A stretch of DNA of 22,491 bases from positions 1-22,491 of the forward strand of contig DASRSL010000100.1 in the NCBI GenBank assembly GCA_035656495.1, in the 5' to 3' direction. The translations under genes and the position numbers were made by a program. This DNA comes from Roseiarcus sp035656495 (lineage in GTDB: Bacteria; Pseudomonadota; Alphaproteobacteria; Rhizobiales; Beijerinckiaceae). Below are positions 15,254 to 22,490 of this stretch, piece after piece; the first letter of the stretch is position 1; each line of letters opens with the position of its first letter. The notes under the pieces were generated by a model. It did no database searches and was not told the DNA's origin. It saw only the letters and a program-made list of their open reading frames with translations.

Positions 15254-15361
15254 CCCTTCTCCATGCTTGCGGGGAGAAGGCTAGGATGAGGGGCTGGGCC
15301 CTCACCCCTACCCTCTCCCCGCGATCACCGGGACAAGCCGGGGAGGGAGAGGGGGATGAGG
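15254..15361. repeat. REP-like intergenic palindromic element, copy 1
   Basis: There are two inverted-repeat stems: CCTTCTCC (15255-15262) with GGAGAAGG (15273-15280), and CCTCTCCC (15312-15319) with GGGAGAGG (15345-15352). They are joined by a core containing GATGAGGGG and CCCTCACCCCTA. A second element of the same organisation lies at 22399-22490. The motif family is common between genes in many proteobacteria. It is non-coding, although a short ORF runs through it. Confidence 0.75.
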
Positions 15362-15470
15362 CTCACCTGTCCCGCTTGGTCGGGCGCCACGCCAGCCAAA
15401 GTGGTGGACGGCGCGCCGCCGGCCTTGAATGCCTCGGCAGAGATCGGTTCAAGGCAAGATGGCGCACAGA

Positions 15471-15535
15471 TTTTCATCTAGTTTATTAAAACATATCCAT
15501 AACACATTGATAACACTTCATCTGGTATGCAATGG
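15471..15535. other. AT-rich island in a GC-rich gap
   Basis: The stretch from about 15471 to 15535 (with runs such as TTTATTAAAACATATCC) is far richer in A+T than anything else in the window. It has no ORF and no clear repeat ends. It may be a relic of transferred DNA, a nucleoid-protein binding site or a promoter, but the genes on both sides read minus and neither starts nearby. Confidence 0.4.
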
Positions 15536-15589
15536 CCGGGCAAGCCGCGCCGCAAAAGCCGGTGAAAGTCACAGATTTTGGCGCCCAAC

Positions 15590-15622
15590 CCATTGAATCA
15601 ATGGAGGCGTGAGCAATTCACG
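15590..15622 (-). other. Two small palindromes downstream of the deaminase gene
   Basis: CCATTGA-A-TCAATGG (15590-15604) and CGTGA-GCAAT-TCACG (15608-15622) follow each other 47-79 bp past the deaminase stop. They could form the 3' end of that transcript. Neither carries a U-tract on the minus strand, though on the plus strand the second is followed by GGCTTTTC. Confidence 0.3.
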
Positions 15623-15668
15623 GGCTTTTCTGCGGCTCGACCATGGGCATTGCCGGCGCGGCTGTCGT

Positions 15669-16166
15669 TTACCCCCTCGCCTTCCAAAAATCCGCCTGGA
15701 GCTGGGCCGCCTCCTCCTCGAGCAGCGGCCCGACCACCTCGGTCGGCCGCTGGCCGGCGGAAAAGACAGTCGCGCACGGCAGGTCGAGGGTCGGGTTCTC
15801 CTCGTGCGCGCCGGTCTGCTCTTTCAGGCCCTTCTCGGTCTGGCCGAAGGCGACGCGGCCGATGCCGGCCCAGTAGATCGCCCCGGCGCACATCGCGCAG
15901 GGCTCGGCCGAGGTATAAAGCGTGCAGCGCCTGAGGAACCCGAGGTCGTAGGCGCGGGCGGCGCGCGAAGCGAGCAGGCTCTCGGCGTGTGCGGTGCGGT
16001 CTCCCCCCGCGGCCGAGTAGCCGTTGCCCTGCTCCATCAGGAGGTTTCCCTCCTCGTCGGCGAGCACCGAGCCGAACGGATGGTCGCCGCCCTCGCGGGC
16101 GCGCCTCGCGACGTCGAAGGCTTTGCGCATGAGCGCCTCGTCGTAGGGGCGAAGGGAAGCTTTCAT
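15669..16166 (-). CDS. Nucleoside/nucleobase deaminase (CMP/dCMP deaminase fold)
   Basis: A 165-residue zinc-dependent cytoplasmic deaminase. The ATG at 16166 is chosen for its GGAG about seven bases upstream; a reading 11 residues longer lacks this. The zinc site is complete: TAHAES with His60 and catalytic Glu62, and SAEPCAMCAGAIYWAGIG with Cys90 and Cys93. The C-terminal ENPTLDLPC and RPTEVVGPLLEEEA resemble stand-alone guanine or nucleoside deaminases rather than tRNA-editing TadA, though TadA-like activity cannot be fully excluded. It is divergent from the purine-type ABC importer operon and shares its 243-bp control region. I infer a salvage role in which an imported purine is deaminated (for example guanine to xanthine). 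The substrate is not proven. Confidence 0.88.
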   Translation of the reverse strand: MKASLRPYDEALMRKAFDVARRAREGGDHPFGSVLADEEGNLLMEQGNGYSAAGGDRTAHAESLLASRAARAYDLGFLRRCTLYTSAEPCAMCAGAIYWAGIGRVAFGQTEKGLKEQTGAHEENPTLDLPCATVFSAGQRPTEVVGPLLEEEAAQLQADFWKARG

Positions 16167-16205
16167 CGGCCGCTCCAGCGAAGCCGCCGCCAATAGCACG
16201 GAAGG

Positions 16206-16227
16206 CCCGGGACGGCGACATCCCGGG
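16206..16227. promoter_or_regulatory. Inverted repeat between the deaminase and the ABC operon
   Basis: CCCGGGA (16206-16212) pairs with TCCCGGG (16221-16227) across eight bases. It lies about 40 bp before the deaminase start and about 24 bp before the operon's -35 box, so it could be an operator serving both directions or a leader hairpin of the deaminase mRNA. Confidence 0.3.
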
Positions 16228-16250
16228 GCGCTCCATTGCCGCCAATTAAT

Positions 16251-16278
16251 TTGACAGTTCGGCCTGCTACGTTAGGGT
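16251..16278 (+). promoter_or_regulatory. Candidate promoter of the purine ABC transporter operon
   Basis: A consensus -35 box TTGACA (16251-16256) is followed after 16 bp by TAGGGT (16273-16278). The -10 box is poor, but the -35 box is perfect and sits in the short AT-rich part of the divergent region. The predicted start of transcription, near 16285, leaves a leader of about 125 bases. Confidence 0.45.
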
Positions 16279-16284
16279 CGCGGG

Positions 16285-16409
16285 CAAAAGGCGCAAGACG
16301 TGGAAAAGATCGCCTCCGGCGCCAGCCGGGACGGAATCGGCGCGGTTCTTGCGAAAAAGCGGACCGGGCAGGACGCCAGTTGAAGGCAGGGGAGCGAGGG
16401 CGTGTCGAA
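16285..16409 (+). other. Long 5' leader of the ABC operon, possibly structured
   Basis: About 125 non-coding bases separate the predicted transcription start from the GTG of the ATPase. They include a CCGGC-GCCA-GCCGG hairpin (16316-16329) and several other short GC-rich complementary segments, and end with GGGGAGCGAGGG as ribosome site. I cannot match it to a known riboswitch by eye. A leader this long before purine transport genes makes a regulatory RNA worth testing. Confidence 0.3.
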
Positions 16410-17975
16410 GTGAAGGCTGAAGCTCCCCCGCGACTGAAGCTTGTCGGCGTCAGCAAGTCGTTCCCCGGCGTGCGCGCCAACGATAACGTCCATCTCAGCG
16501 TCCGGCCCGGCGAAATCCATGCGCTGCTCGGCGAGAACGGCGCGGGAAAGTCGACCCTGGTCAAGATGATCTACGGCGTCATCGCGCCGGACGAAGGGCA
16601 GATCCTGTTCGGCGGCGCGCCCGCCCGCATCTCCAATCCGCGCGCGGCCCGCCGGCTCGGCATCGGCATGGTGTTCCAGCATTTCTCGCTGTTCGAGGCG
16701 ATGACGGTCCTGGAGAACATCTCGCTCGGCCTCGATTCGCGCCTCTCCTCTCGCGAGCTTCTGGCCGAGTTCCTTCGAGTGCTCGAGACCTACCACCTCA
16801 AGCTCGATCCGCGCCGCGTCGTCTCGACGCTCAGCGTGGGGGAGCGCCAGCGCATCGAGATCGTGCGCGCGCTCCTCCTCAATCCGCGCCTGCTCATCAT
16901 GGACGAGCCGACTTCGGTGCTGACGCCGCAGGAGGTCGAGCAATTGTTCGAGACGCTCGGGCATCTGGCTGAGAGCGGCTGCTCGATCCTCTACATCTCC
17001 CACAAGCTGCACGAGATCGTCGCCCTCTGCGACACCGCAACCATCCTTCGCGGCGGCAAGGTGGTGGCGACCTGCGATCCCAAACGCGAAACCTCGCGCT
17101 CGATGGCCGAAATGATGATCGGCGCCAACCTGAAGGAGATCGCCAAGCCGGCGGCCCGCGTCTTCGGGGCGCCAAAGCTCGAGGCGCAGGGGCTGACCCT
17201 GCCGAAGCCGACCGAATTCGGCGTGGCGCTGAGGGAGGTCTCGCTCACGGTGCGCGCCGGCGAGATCTTCGGCGTCGCCGGCGTCGCCGGCAACGGTCAG
17301 AACGAGCTGCTTTCCGCGATGAGCGGCGAGACGCTCGCACCGAGTCCAGAAGCGGTCGTGCTCGCCGGGCGGGCGGTTGGACGGATGGGCGTGAGCGAGC
17401 GGCGCAACCTCGGCCTCTGCGCGGCGCCGGAAGAGCGGCACGGCCATGCCGCGGTCGGCGAATTCTCGCTCACCGACAACGCGTCCCTCACTGGGCGCGA
17501 CCGGATGGAGCTCGTGCGCTTCGGCCTTATCGACCCGGGCAAGGCGACCAACTACGCCGCCGATGTCATCGGCGCCTTCACCGTCAAGGCGACGGGCCCC
17601 GGCGCCTTGGCGAGCTCGCTTTCCGGCGGCAACCTGCAGAAGTTCATCATGGGGCGCGAGATCCTCCAGCGCCCGGAGGCGCTCGTGGTGTGCCAGCCGA
17701 CCTGGGGGGTCGACGCGGGCGCGGCTGCGGCCATCCATCAGGCGATCGTCGATCTCGCCACGCGCGGCTCGGCGGTGCTCGTCATCTCGCAGGACCTCGA
17801 CGAGCTGTCGGCGCTCTGCGATTCGCTGGCCGTCATCAACCTCGGCAGGCTGTCGAAGACGCTCAAGGTCGGCGAGGTCTCGATCGAGGAGATCGGGCTC
17901 CTCATGGGCGGGGTGCACGGCGACCCGACGGCGACGATCGAAATGACAGAGCATCTGCATGCGCATCCGGCTTGA
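16410..17975 (+). CDS. Purine/nucleoside ABC importer, double-domain ATP-binding protein
   Basis: A 521-residue cytoplasmic ATPase with two fused ABC domains, as in the ribose and nucleoside importers (RbsA, BmpA-system ATPase). The GTG at 16410 is taken as start: GGGGAGCGAGGG ends nine bases upstream and the domain begins at once. Domain 1 has Walker A GENGAGKST (about 41-49), a signature LSVGERQR (about 141), Walker B LLIMDEP (about 161-167) and a switch ISHKLHE. Domain 2 has a degenerate Walker A (GVAGNGQNE, about 291), a good signature LSGGNLQKF (about 404) and a Walker B region VVCQPTWGVDAG. A weak second nucleotide site is normal in this family; the Trp in QPTWG, where Arg is usual, and the altered switch ISQDLDE are also of that group. 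The first permease starts 17 bases before its stop. Confidence 0.95.
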   Translation: MKAEAPPRLKLVGVSKSFPGVRANDNVHLSVRPGEIHALLGENGAGKSTLVKMIYGVIAPDEGQILFGGAPARISNPRAARRLGIGMVFQHFSLFEAMTVLENISLGLDSRLSSRELLAEFLRVLETYHLKLDPRRVVSTLSVGERQRIEIVRALLLNPRLLIMDEPTSVLTPQEVEQLFETLGHLAESGCSILYISHKLHEIVALCDTATILRGGKVVATCDPKRETSRSMAEMMIGANLKEIAKPAARVFGAPKLEAQGLTLPKPTEFGVALREVSLTVRAGEIFGVAGVAGNGQNELLSAMSGETLAPSPEAVVLAGRAVGRMGVSERRNLGLCAAPEERHGHAAVGEFSLTDNASLTGRDRMELVRFGLIDPGKATNYAADVIGAFTVKATGPGALASSLSGGNLQKFIMGREILQRPEALVVCQPTWGVDAGAAAAIHQAIVDLATRGSAVLVISQDLDELSALCDSLAVINLGRLSKTLKVGEVSIEEIGLLMGGVHGDPTATIEMTEHLHAHPA

Positions 17976-19059
17976 AAAACGGCTGAATCCGAGCCGCATC
18001 ATGCTGGTGGCGACGCCGATCGCCTCTGTGCTCCTGACCATGGCTCTCGGCACAATCATCTTCGAGCTGATCGGCTTCGACGGTCCGCACGCCATCTACG
18101 AGACCTTCATCACGCCGATCGTGGCTTCGTACAAATGGCAGGACGTCCTGACCAAGGCGGCCCCGCTCATCATGATCGCGCTCGGCCTCTCGCTCGGCAA
18201 TCAGGCGAAGATCTGGAACATCGGCGCCGAGGGTCAGTACATCGTCGGCGCGCTGGCCGGCGCAGGCGTCGCATTCTTCCTGCCGAACGGGCAGATGTTC
18301 TGGATCATCCCGCTGATGATCGCGGCCGGCGTTCTGGGCGGCATGGCCTGGGCGGCGATCCCCGCCTGGCTGAAGACGCGCTTCAATGTCTCGGAGGTGC
18401 TCTCGAGCCTGATGCTCGTCTATGTCGCCCTCCAGGTGCTCAATTATCTGGTCGGCGGCCCGTGGAAGGATCCGAACGGCCACAACTTTCCGCAGACGCC
18501 GCCTTTCACCCCGGCCCAGTCGCTGCCGAACGTCGTTCCGGGGACGGTCATCCCGCCCGGCTTCGTCGTCGCCGTCGTGCTGACGCTCGTCTTCTGGCTG
18601 CTGACGTCGCGCTCGGTCTACGGTTTTTCCGTGCGCACGGTCGGCGCCGCGCCGGACGCGGCGCGCTACGGCGGCTTCGACGCCTCGCGCACGGTGTGGT
18701 CGACGCTCCTGATCAGCGGCGGCGCGGCTGGGCTCGCCGGCATCCTCGAGGCGATGAGCCAGCTCGGCCAGATCAATCTCGGCTTTCCCTCCGGCTACGG
18801 CTTCACCGCGATCATCGTCTCGTTCCTCGGCCGGCTGCATCCGATCGGCGTCTTCCTCGCCGGCCTCATCCTCGCCGTCACCTACGTCGGCGGCCAGGTG
18901 GCGCAAACCGTCGTGCACGTGCCGAACGCGACGGCGGGCATCTTCCAGGCGACCATGCTGTTCTTCATCCTGGCGAGCGACATTCTCGTGCGCTATCGCG
19001 TGCGTGTCCTTCGCGAGGCGCCGCGCCCGAAAGCGGCGGCTGCGGAGGCCTCCGCATGA
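17959..19059 (+). CDS. Purine/nucleoside ABC importer, permease 1
   Basis: A 366-residue inner-membrane permease of the BPD_transp_2 (branched-chain/ribose) type. A basic start (MRIRLEKRLNPSR) leads into about nine or ten hydrophobic segments. The conserved cytoplasmic coupling motif lies near residues 78-98 (LGLSLGNQAKIWNIGAEGQY), matching the NIGxEGQ motif of nucleoside and sugar permeases, and a second conserved region is VRTVGAAPDAARYGGFD (about 225-241). The C-terminal tail is charged and Ala-rich. The start overlaps the ATPase gene by 17 bases, and the stop overlaps the next start as ATGA, so the three genes are translationally linked. Confidence 0.95.
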   Translation: MRIRLEKRLNPSRIMLVATPIASVLLTMALGTIIFELIGFDGPHAIYETFITPIVASYKWQDVLTKAAPLIMIALGLSLGNQAKIWNIGAEGQYIVGALAGAGVAFFLPNGQMFWIIPLMIAAGVLGGMAWAAIPAWLKTRFNVSEVLSSLMLVYVALQVLNYLVGGPWKDPNGHNFPQTPPFTPAQSLPNVVPGTVIPPGFVVAVVLTLVFWLLTSRSVYGFSVRTVGAAPDAARYGGFDASRTVWSTLLISGGAAGLAGILEAMSQLGQINLGFPSGYGFTAIIVSFLGRLHPIGVFLAGLILAVTYVGGQVAQTVVHVPNATAGIFQATMLFFILASDILVRYRVRVLREAPRPKAAAAEASA

Positions 19060-19997
19060 GCCTCGCGTTCGTCATCGACGCGCTCGTCACCGTGGTCGGC
19101 GTCACCACGCCGATCCTGCTTGCCGCGACCGGCGAGCTCGTCGCCGAAAAGAGCGGCGTCATCAACCTCGGCGTCGAGGGCATGATGCTGATCGGCGCGG
19201 TCACCGCCTTCGCCGTCGCCTTCGATTTCGGCCCGGACCTCGGCGACTTCGCGCCTTGGGTGGCCGTGCTCAGCGCCGCGCTCGCCGGCGCCGTCTCGTC
19301 GATGCTGTTCGCCGTGCTCGCGCTCTCGCTCGGCTCCAATCAGGTGGCGACCGGCCTTGCGCTGACCATCTTCGGCATCGGGCTCTCTTCGCTGATCGGC
19401 GCGGGCTATGTCGGCATGACCGTGCCCTCTTTCGACTCCATCTTTCCCGACCGGCTTGCGGCCGACCCGGTGGGACGGGTCCTCTTCGGCTACAGCCCAC
19501 TCGTCTACTTCGCGCTCGTCATGGTCTTCGCCGTCGGTTGGTTCCTGAACCGCACGCGCGCCGGGCTGGTGCTGCGCGCGGTTGGCGAGAACGATAATTC
19601 CGCCCATTCAATCGGTTATCCGGTGATCACGATCCGTTATGCGGCGATCGCCTTCGGCGGGGCGCTCGCCGGAATCGCGGGCTCTTATTTTTCGATGGTG
19701 ATCACGCCGATGTGGGCGGAGCAGATGACGGCCGGCCGCGGCTGGATTGCGCTCGCGCTCGTCGTGTTCTCCGGCTGGCGCGCCGGCCGCCTCCTGGCCG
19801 GCGCCTATTTCTTCGGCGTCCTGATGACGCTCGAGCTCTACGCCAAGGCCTCGGGCTTCTCGTTCCTGCCGTCGCAGTTCTGGGCCGCGATGCCCTACAT
19901 CATGGCGGTCGTCGTGCTCGCCGTCATATCGGCCCGCGGCGTAACGGGGAGCGAGGCGCCTGCCTGCCTTGGCCGCCCCTTCCTGCCGAGCAGTTGA
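19056..19997 (+). CDS. Purine/nucleoside ABC importer, permease 2
   Basis: A 313-residue partner permease, with about nine hydrophobic segments. The start is the ATG overlapping the previous stop (ATGA); the open frame extends far upstream, but that part is out of frame with permease 1 and is not coding. Near the N-terminus are TTPILLAATGELVAEKSGVI and NLGVEGMMLIGA, the coupling motif of this family, and further on LRAVGENDNSAHSIGYP, the second conserved cytoplasmic loop. The two permeases form the heterodimeric channel. The C-terminus (GSEAPACLGRPFLPSS) is an extra hydrophilic tail of uncertain worth. The first binding-protein gene follows 32 bp later. Confidence 0.95.
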   Translation: MSLAFVIDALVTVVGVTTPILLAATGELVAEKSGVINLGVEGMMLIGAVTAFAVAFDFGPDLGDFAPWVAVLSAALAGAVSSMLFAVLALSLGSNQVATGLALTIFGIGLSSLIGAGYVGMTVPSFDSIFPDRLAADPVGRVLFGYSPLVYFALVMVFAVGWFLNRTRAGLVLRAVGENDNSAHSIGYPVITIRYAAIAFGGALAGIAGSYFSMVITPMWAEQMTAGRGWIALALVVFSGWRAGRLLAGAYFFGVLMTLELYAKASGFSFLPSQFWAAMPYIMAVVVLAVISARGVTGSEAPACLGRPFLPSS

Positions 19998-20029
19998 AGA
20001 AGAGTGTCACGGACAAGGAGAAAAACGAA

Positions 20030-21106
20030 ATGACTCTGGTTACCCGCCGCAATTTCATGGAGACCGCGGCCGCGGGCCTCGCCCTGCCTGCGCTCGGCCG
20101 CAATGCCTTCGCCGCCGAGCCGCTCAAGGTGGGCTTCGTCTACCTCGGCGCGATCGGCGACTATGGCTGGACCTGGTCGCACGAGCAGGGCCGCAAGCAA
20201 ATGCTCAACGCCCTGAAAGGACAGGTCGTCGCCGACTATGTCGAGAACGTGAAGGAGGACGCGAGCGCGATCCCGGTCATGAAAGACTTGGCCCAGCAGG
20301 GCCATAAGCTCATCTTCACGACCTCCTACGGCTACATGGATCAGACGATCGAGGCCGCCAAGCAGTTCCCCGACGTCAAGTGGGAGCACTGCACCGGCTA
20401 CAAGCGCGCCGACAACGTCGGCACTTACAACTCTCGCTTCTATCAGGGACGGGCTGTGATCGGCACGATCGCCGGCATGATGACGAAGACGAACACAATC
20501 GGCTTCCTCGGGTCCTTCAAGATTCCCGAGGTGGTGATGGGCGTGAACGCCTTCACGCACGCGGCGCAGGCGGTCAATCCGAAGATCACCACCAAGCTCG
20601 TGATGATCGACACCTGGTTCGACCCGGCCAAGGAGGCCGCCGCGGCGAACACGCTCGCCAATCTCGGCTGCGACGTCATCGCCCAGCATGTCGACAGCCC
20701 GGCCACGCTGCAGGTCTGCGAGAAGCGCAAGATCTATGGGTTCGGCTACGGCGCCGACATGTCGCGTTTTGCGCCGCACGCTCATTTGACAGCCAGCCTC
20801 GACCTATGGGGCCCCTACTACATCTCGCGCGCCAAGGCGATGCTCGATGGAAGTTGGAAGCCGGACGACGCCTGGTGGGGCATGAAGGAGGGAATTTTGG
20901 GTATGGCGCCCTACAACAAGGCGGTGCCGGAAAACGTGCGCGCCGCCGCCGACAAGATCATCGCCGGAACGAAGGACGGAAGCTACGAGGTCTTCACCGG
21001 CCCCATCGCCGACCAGTCCGGCAAAGAGCGCGTGCCGGCGGGCGAGCGCATGAAGGACGCCGACATGCTGGTGATGGACTGGTACGTCAAGGGCATCCAG
21101 ACCTGA
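20030..21106 (+). CDS. BMP-family purine/nucleoside-binding protein, copy 1
   Basis: A 358-residue periplasmic receptor of the BMP (PnrA-like) family. The ATG at 20030 has AAGGAG nine bases upstream; the longer open frame overlaps the permease and is rejected. The N-terminus MTLVTRRNFMETAAAGLALP is a twin-arginine (Tat) signal ending near AFA. The mature protein begins EPLKVGFVYLGAIGDYGWTW, followed by YVENVKEDASA, LIFTTSYGYMD, WEHCTGYKRADNVGTYNSR and WFDPAKEAAAA. This resembles the alphaproteobacterial purine-binding proteins, a Brucella member of which is known with adenine bound (from memory). There is no lipobox, unlike the spirochaete relatives, so it is soluble. It is the first of two paralogous receptors, and a hairpin follows it at 21181. 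Confidence 0.93.
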   Translation: MTLVTRRNFMETAAAGLALPALGRNAFAAEPLKVGFVYLGAIGDYGWTWSHEQGRKQMLNALKGQVVADYVENVKEDASAIPVMKDLAQQGHKLIFTTSYGYMDQTIEAAKQFPDVKWEHCTGYKRADNVGTYNSRFYQGRAVIGTIAGMMTKTNTIGFLGSFKIPEVVMGVNAFTHAAQAVNPKITTKLVMIDTWFDPAKEAAAANTLANLGCDVIAQHVDSPATLQVCEKRKIYGFGYGADMSRFAPHAHLTASLDLWGPYYISRAKAMLDGSWKPDDAWWGMKEGILGMAPYNKAVPENVRAAADKIIAGTKDGSYEVFTGPIADQSGKERVPAGERMKDADMLVMDWYVKGIQT

Positions 21107-21180
21107 TTCGAGTGCCTGGCCATCTCGAGTAGGACTCCGGGTTCGCGGGCTCGCCGTGAGCCGCGTCCGTCGCCGCTGCA

Positions 21181-21199
21181 GGCTCTCGCTCCGAGAGCC
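21181..21199 (+). terminator. Perfect hairpin between the two binding-protein genes
   Basis: GGCTCTCG (21181-21188) pairs with CGAGAGCC (21192-21199) across a three-base loop, 75 bases after the stop of receptor copy 1. No U-tract follows. It may terminate part of the transcripts or protect the 3' end of the upstream mRNA, which is a common way to make receptor in excess over transporter. The rest of the 216-bp gap holds no gene that I can see. Confidence 0.45.
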
Positions 21200-21322
21200 G
21201 GCGAAAGCTCCTGTCGGCGGCGCGCTAGCCCCGGCTTGTCGTGGCGCACGTTTTTGCTCTCAGACCTTCAGGACGCGCGAGGCTCCGGCGTCATAACAAT
21301 GACGGAGCGCAGGGAGAAGAAT

Positions 21323-22396
21323 GTGGGTTCGATCACTCGCCGCAATTTCGTGAAGACCGCCGCCGCAGGCCTTGCGCTGCAGGCGCTCGGCCGGCGCGCC
21401 TTCGCCGCCGAGCCGCTCAAGGTCGGGTTCGTTTATCTCGGCCCGATCGGCGACTACGGCTGGACCTGGGCGCATGAGAAGGGTCGCAAGGCGATGGTCG
21501 ACGCCCTCAAGGGCCAGGTCGTCGCCGACTATGTCGAGAACGTGAAGGAGGACGCCAGCGCGGGGCCGATCCTCAAAGACCTCGCGCAGGGACACAAGCT
21601 CATCTTCGCGACGACTTTCGGCTACATGGACCAGTGCGTCGAAGCGGCCAAGCAGTTCCCGAACGTCATGTTCGAGCACTGCACCGGCTATAAGCACGCG
21701 CCCAATCTCGGCGCCTACAACTCCCGTTTCCATCAGGGCCGCGCGGTCGAAGGCGCGATGGCCGGAATGATGACGAAATCAAACACGATCGGCTATCTCG
21801 GCTCCTATAAGGTGCCGGAGGTCGTGCTGGGCGTGAACGCCTTCACCCTCGCCGCGCAGGCCGTGAATCCGAAGGTCCTGACCAAGCTCATCATGATCGA
21901 CTCCTGGTTCGATCCGGCCAAGGAGGCTGCCGCCGTGCAGACCCTGGCGAATCTCGGCTGCGACGTCGTCTGCCAGCACACCGACAGCCCCGCGGGGCTG
22001 CAGGTCTGCGAGCAGCGCAAAGTCTGGTGCTTCGGCAACGCCGCCGACATGTCGCGCTTCGCGCCGAGGACGCAGCTCACGGCGATCGAGAACATCTGGG
22101 CCCCCTATTACATCTCGCGCGCCAAGGCGATGCTCGAGGGGACCTGGAAGCCTGACGACGCCTGGTGGGGCATGAAGGAGGGCACGGTCGTCATGGCGCC
22201 CTACAACAAGGCGATGCCCGACAACATAAAGGCCGACGCCGACGAGATCATCGCCGGCTGGAAGGACGGCTCCTACGACGTCTTCACCGGTCCGATCTCG
22301 GACCAGTCCGGCAAGCAGCGCGTACCGGCGAACGAGCGGATGAAGGATGCCGACCTCGCGATGATCGACTGGTACGTCAAGGGCGTGCAGAGCTGA
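21323..22396 (+). CDS. BMP-family purine/nucleoside-binding protein, copy 2
   Basis: A 357-residue paralogue of copy 1, about three quarters identical by eye. The GTG at 21323 is preferred over the ATG at 21299: GGGAG lies about seven bases before it, and it places the Tat arginines at residues 6-7 (MGSITRRNFVKT), exactly as in copy 1, where the alternative adds eight unrelated residues. The mature part again begins EPLKVGFVYLGPIGDYGWTW and has FEHCTGYKHAPNLGAYNSR and WFDPAKEAAAV. Differences from copy 1 include one residue lost in LAQ-GHK, a Cys in DQCVEA and again in CDVVCQHTD, and altered residues around WCFGNAADMSRF (copy 1: YGFGYGADMSRF), a segment near the ligand in this fold. A different ligand preference is therefore possible. 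It is the last gene of the operon in view. Confidence 0.92.
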   Translation: MGSITRRNFVKTAAAGLALQALGRRAFAAEPLKVGFVYLGPIGDYGWTWAHEKGRKAMVDALKGQVVADYVENVKEDASAGPILKDLAQGHKLIFATTFGYMDQCVEAAKQFPNVMFEHCTGYKHAPNLGAYNSRFHQGRAVEGAMAGMMTKSNTIGYLGSYKVPEVVLGVNAFTLAAQAVNPKVLTKLIMIDSWFDPAKEAAAVQTLANLGCDVVCQHTDSPAGLQVCEQRKVWCFGNAADMSRFAPRTQLTAIENIWAPYYISRAKAMLEGTWKPDDAWWGMKEGTVVMAPYNKAMPDNIKADADEIIAGWKDGSYDVFTGPISDQSGKQRVPANERMKDADLAMIDWYVKGVQS

Positions 22397-22398
22397 AA

Positions 22399-22490
22399 TC
22401 CCTTCTCCCGCTTGCGGGAGAAGGTGGCGCGAAGCGCCCGATGAGGGCGGCCCCTCACCCCTAGCCCCTCTCCCGCCGGCGGGAGAGGGG
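22399..22490. repeat. REP-like intergenic palindromic element, copy 2; likely end of the ABC operon
   Basis: Stem one is CCTTCTCCCG (22401-22410) with CGGGAGAAGG (22415-22424). Stem two is CCCCTCTCCC (22465-22474) with GGGAGAGGGG (22481-22490), extended by a GCC/GGC core. Between them is GATGAGGGCGG and CCCCTCACCCCTAG. The order and core match the element at 15254-15361. Placed right after the last receptor gene, it may also end or stabilise the operon mRNA. It may continue past the window edge. Confidence 0.75.

Noticed and set aside
15286..15489. 67-codon ORF through the REP-like element
   Set aside because: Its first half is repeat sequence, and it has no ribosome site or conserved features.
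16272..18095. 607-codon minus-strand frame
   Set aside because: Antisense to the ABC ATPase, which has clear Walker motifs. The minus-strand product has no recognisable domain.
17902..18918. 338-codon minus-strand frame
   Set aside because: Antisense to permease 1. The composition (Asp, Arg, His, Glu rich) is the complement of a membrane protein gene.
18135..19055. N-terminal extension of permease 2
   Set aside because: This is the shifted frame of permease 1 running open by chance. The ATGA overlap at 19056 and the family motif right after it fix the true start.
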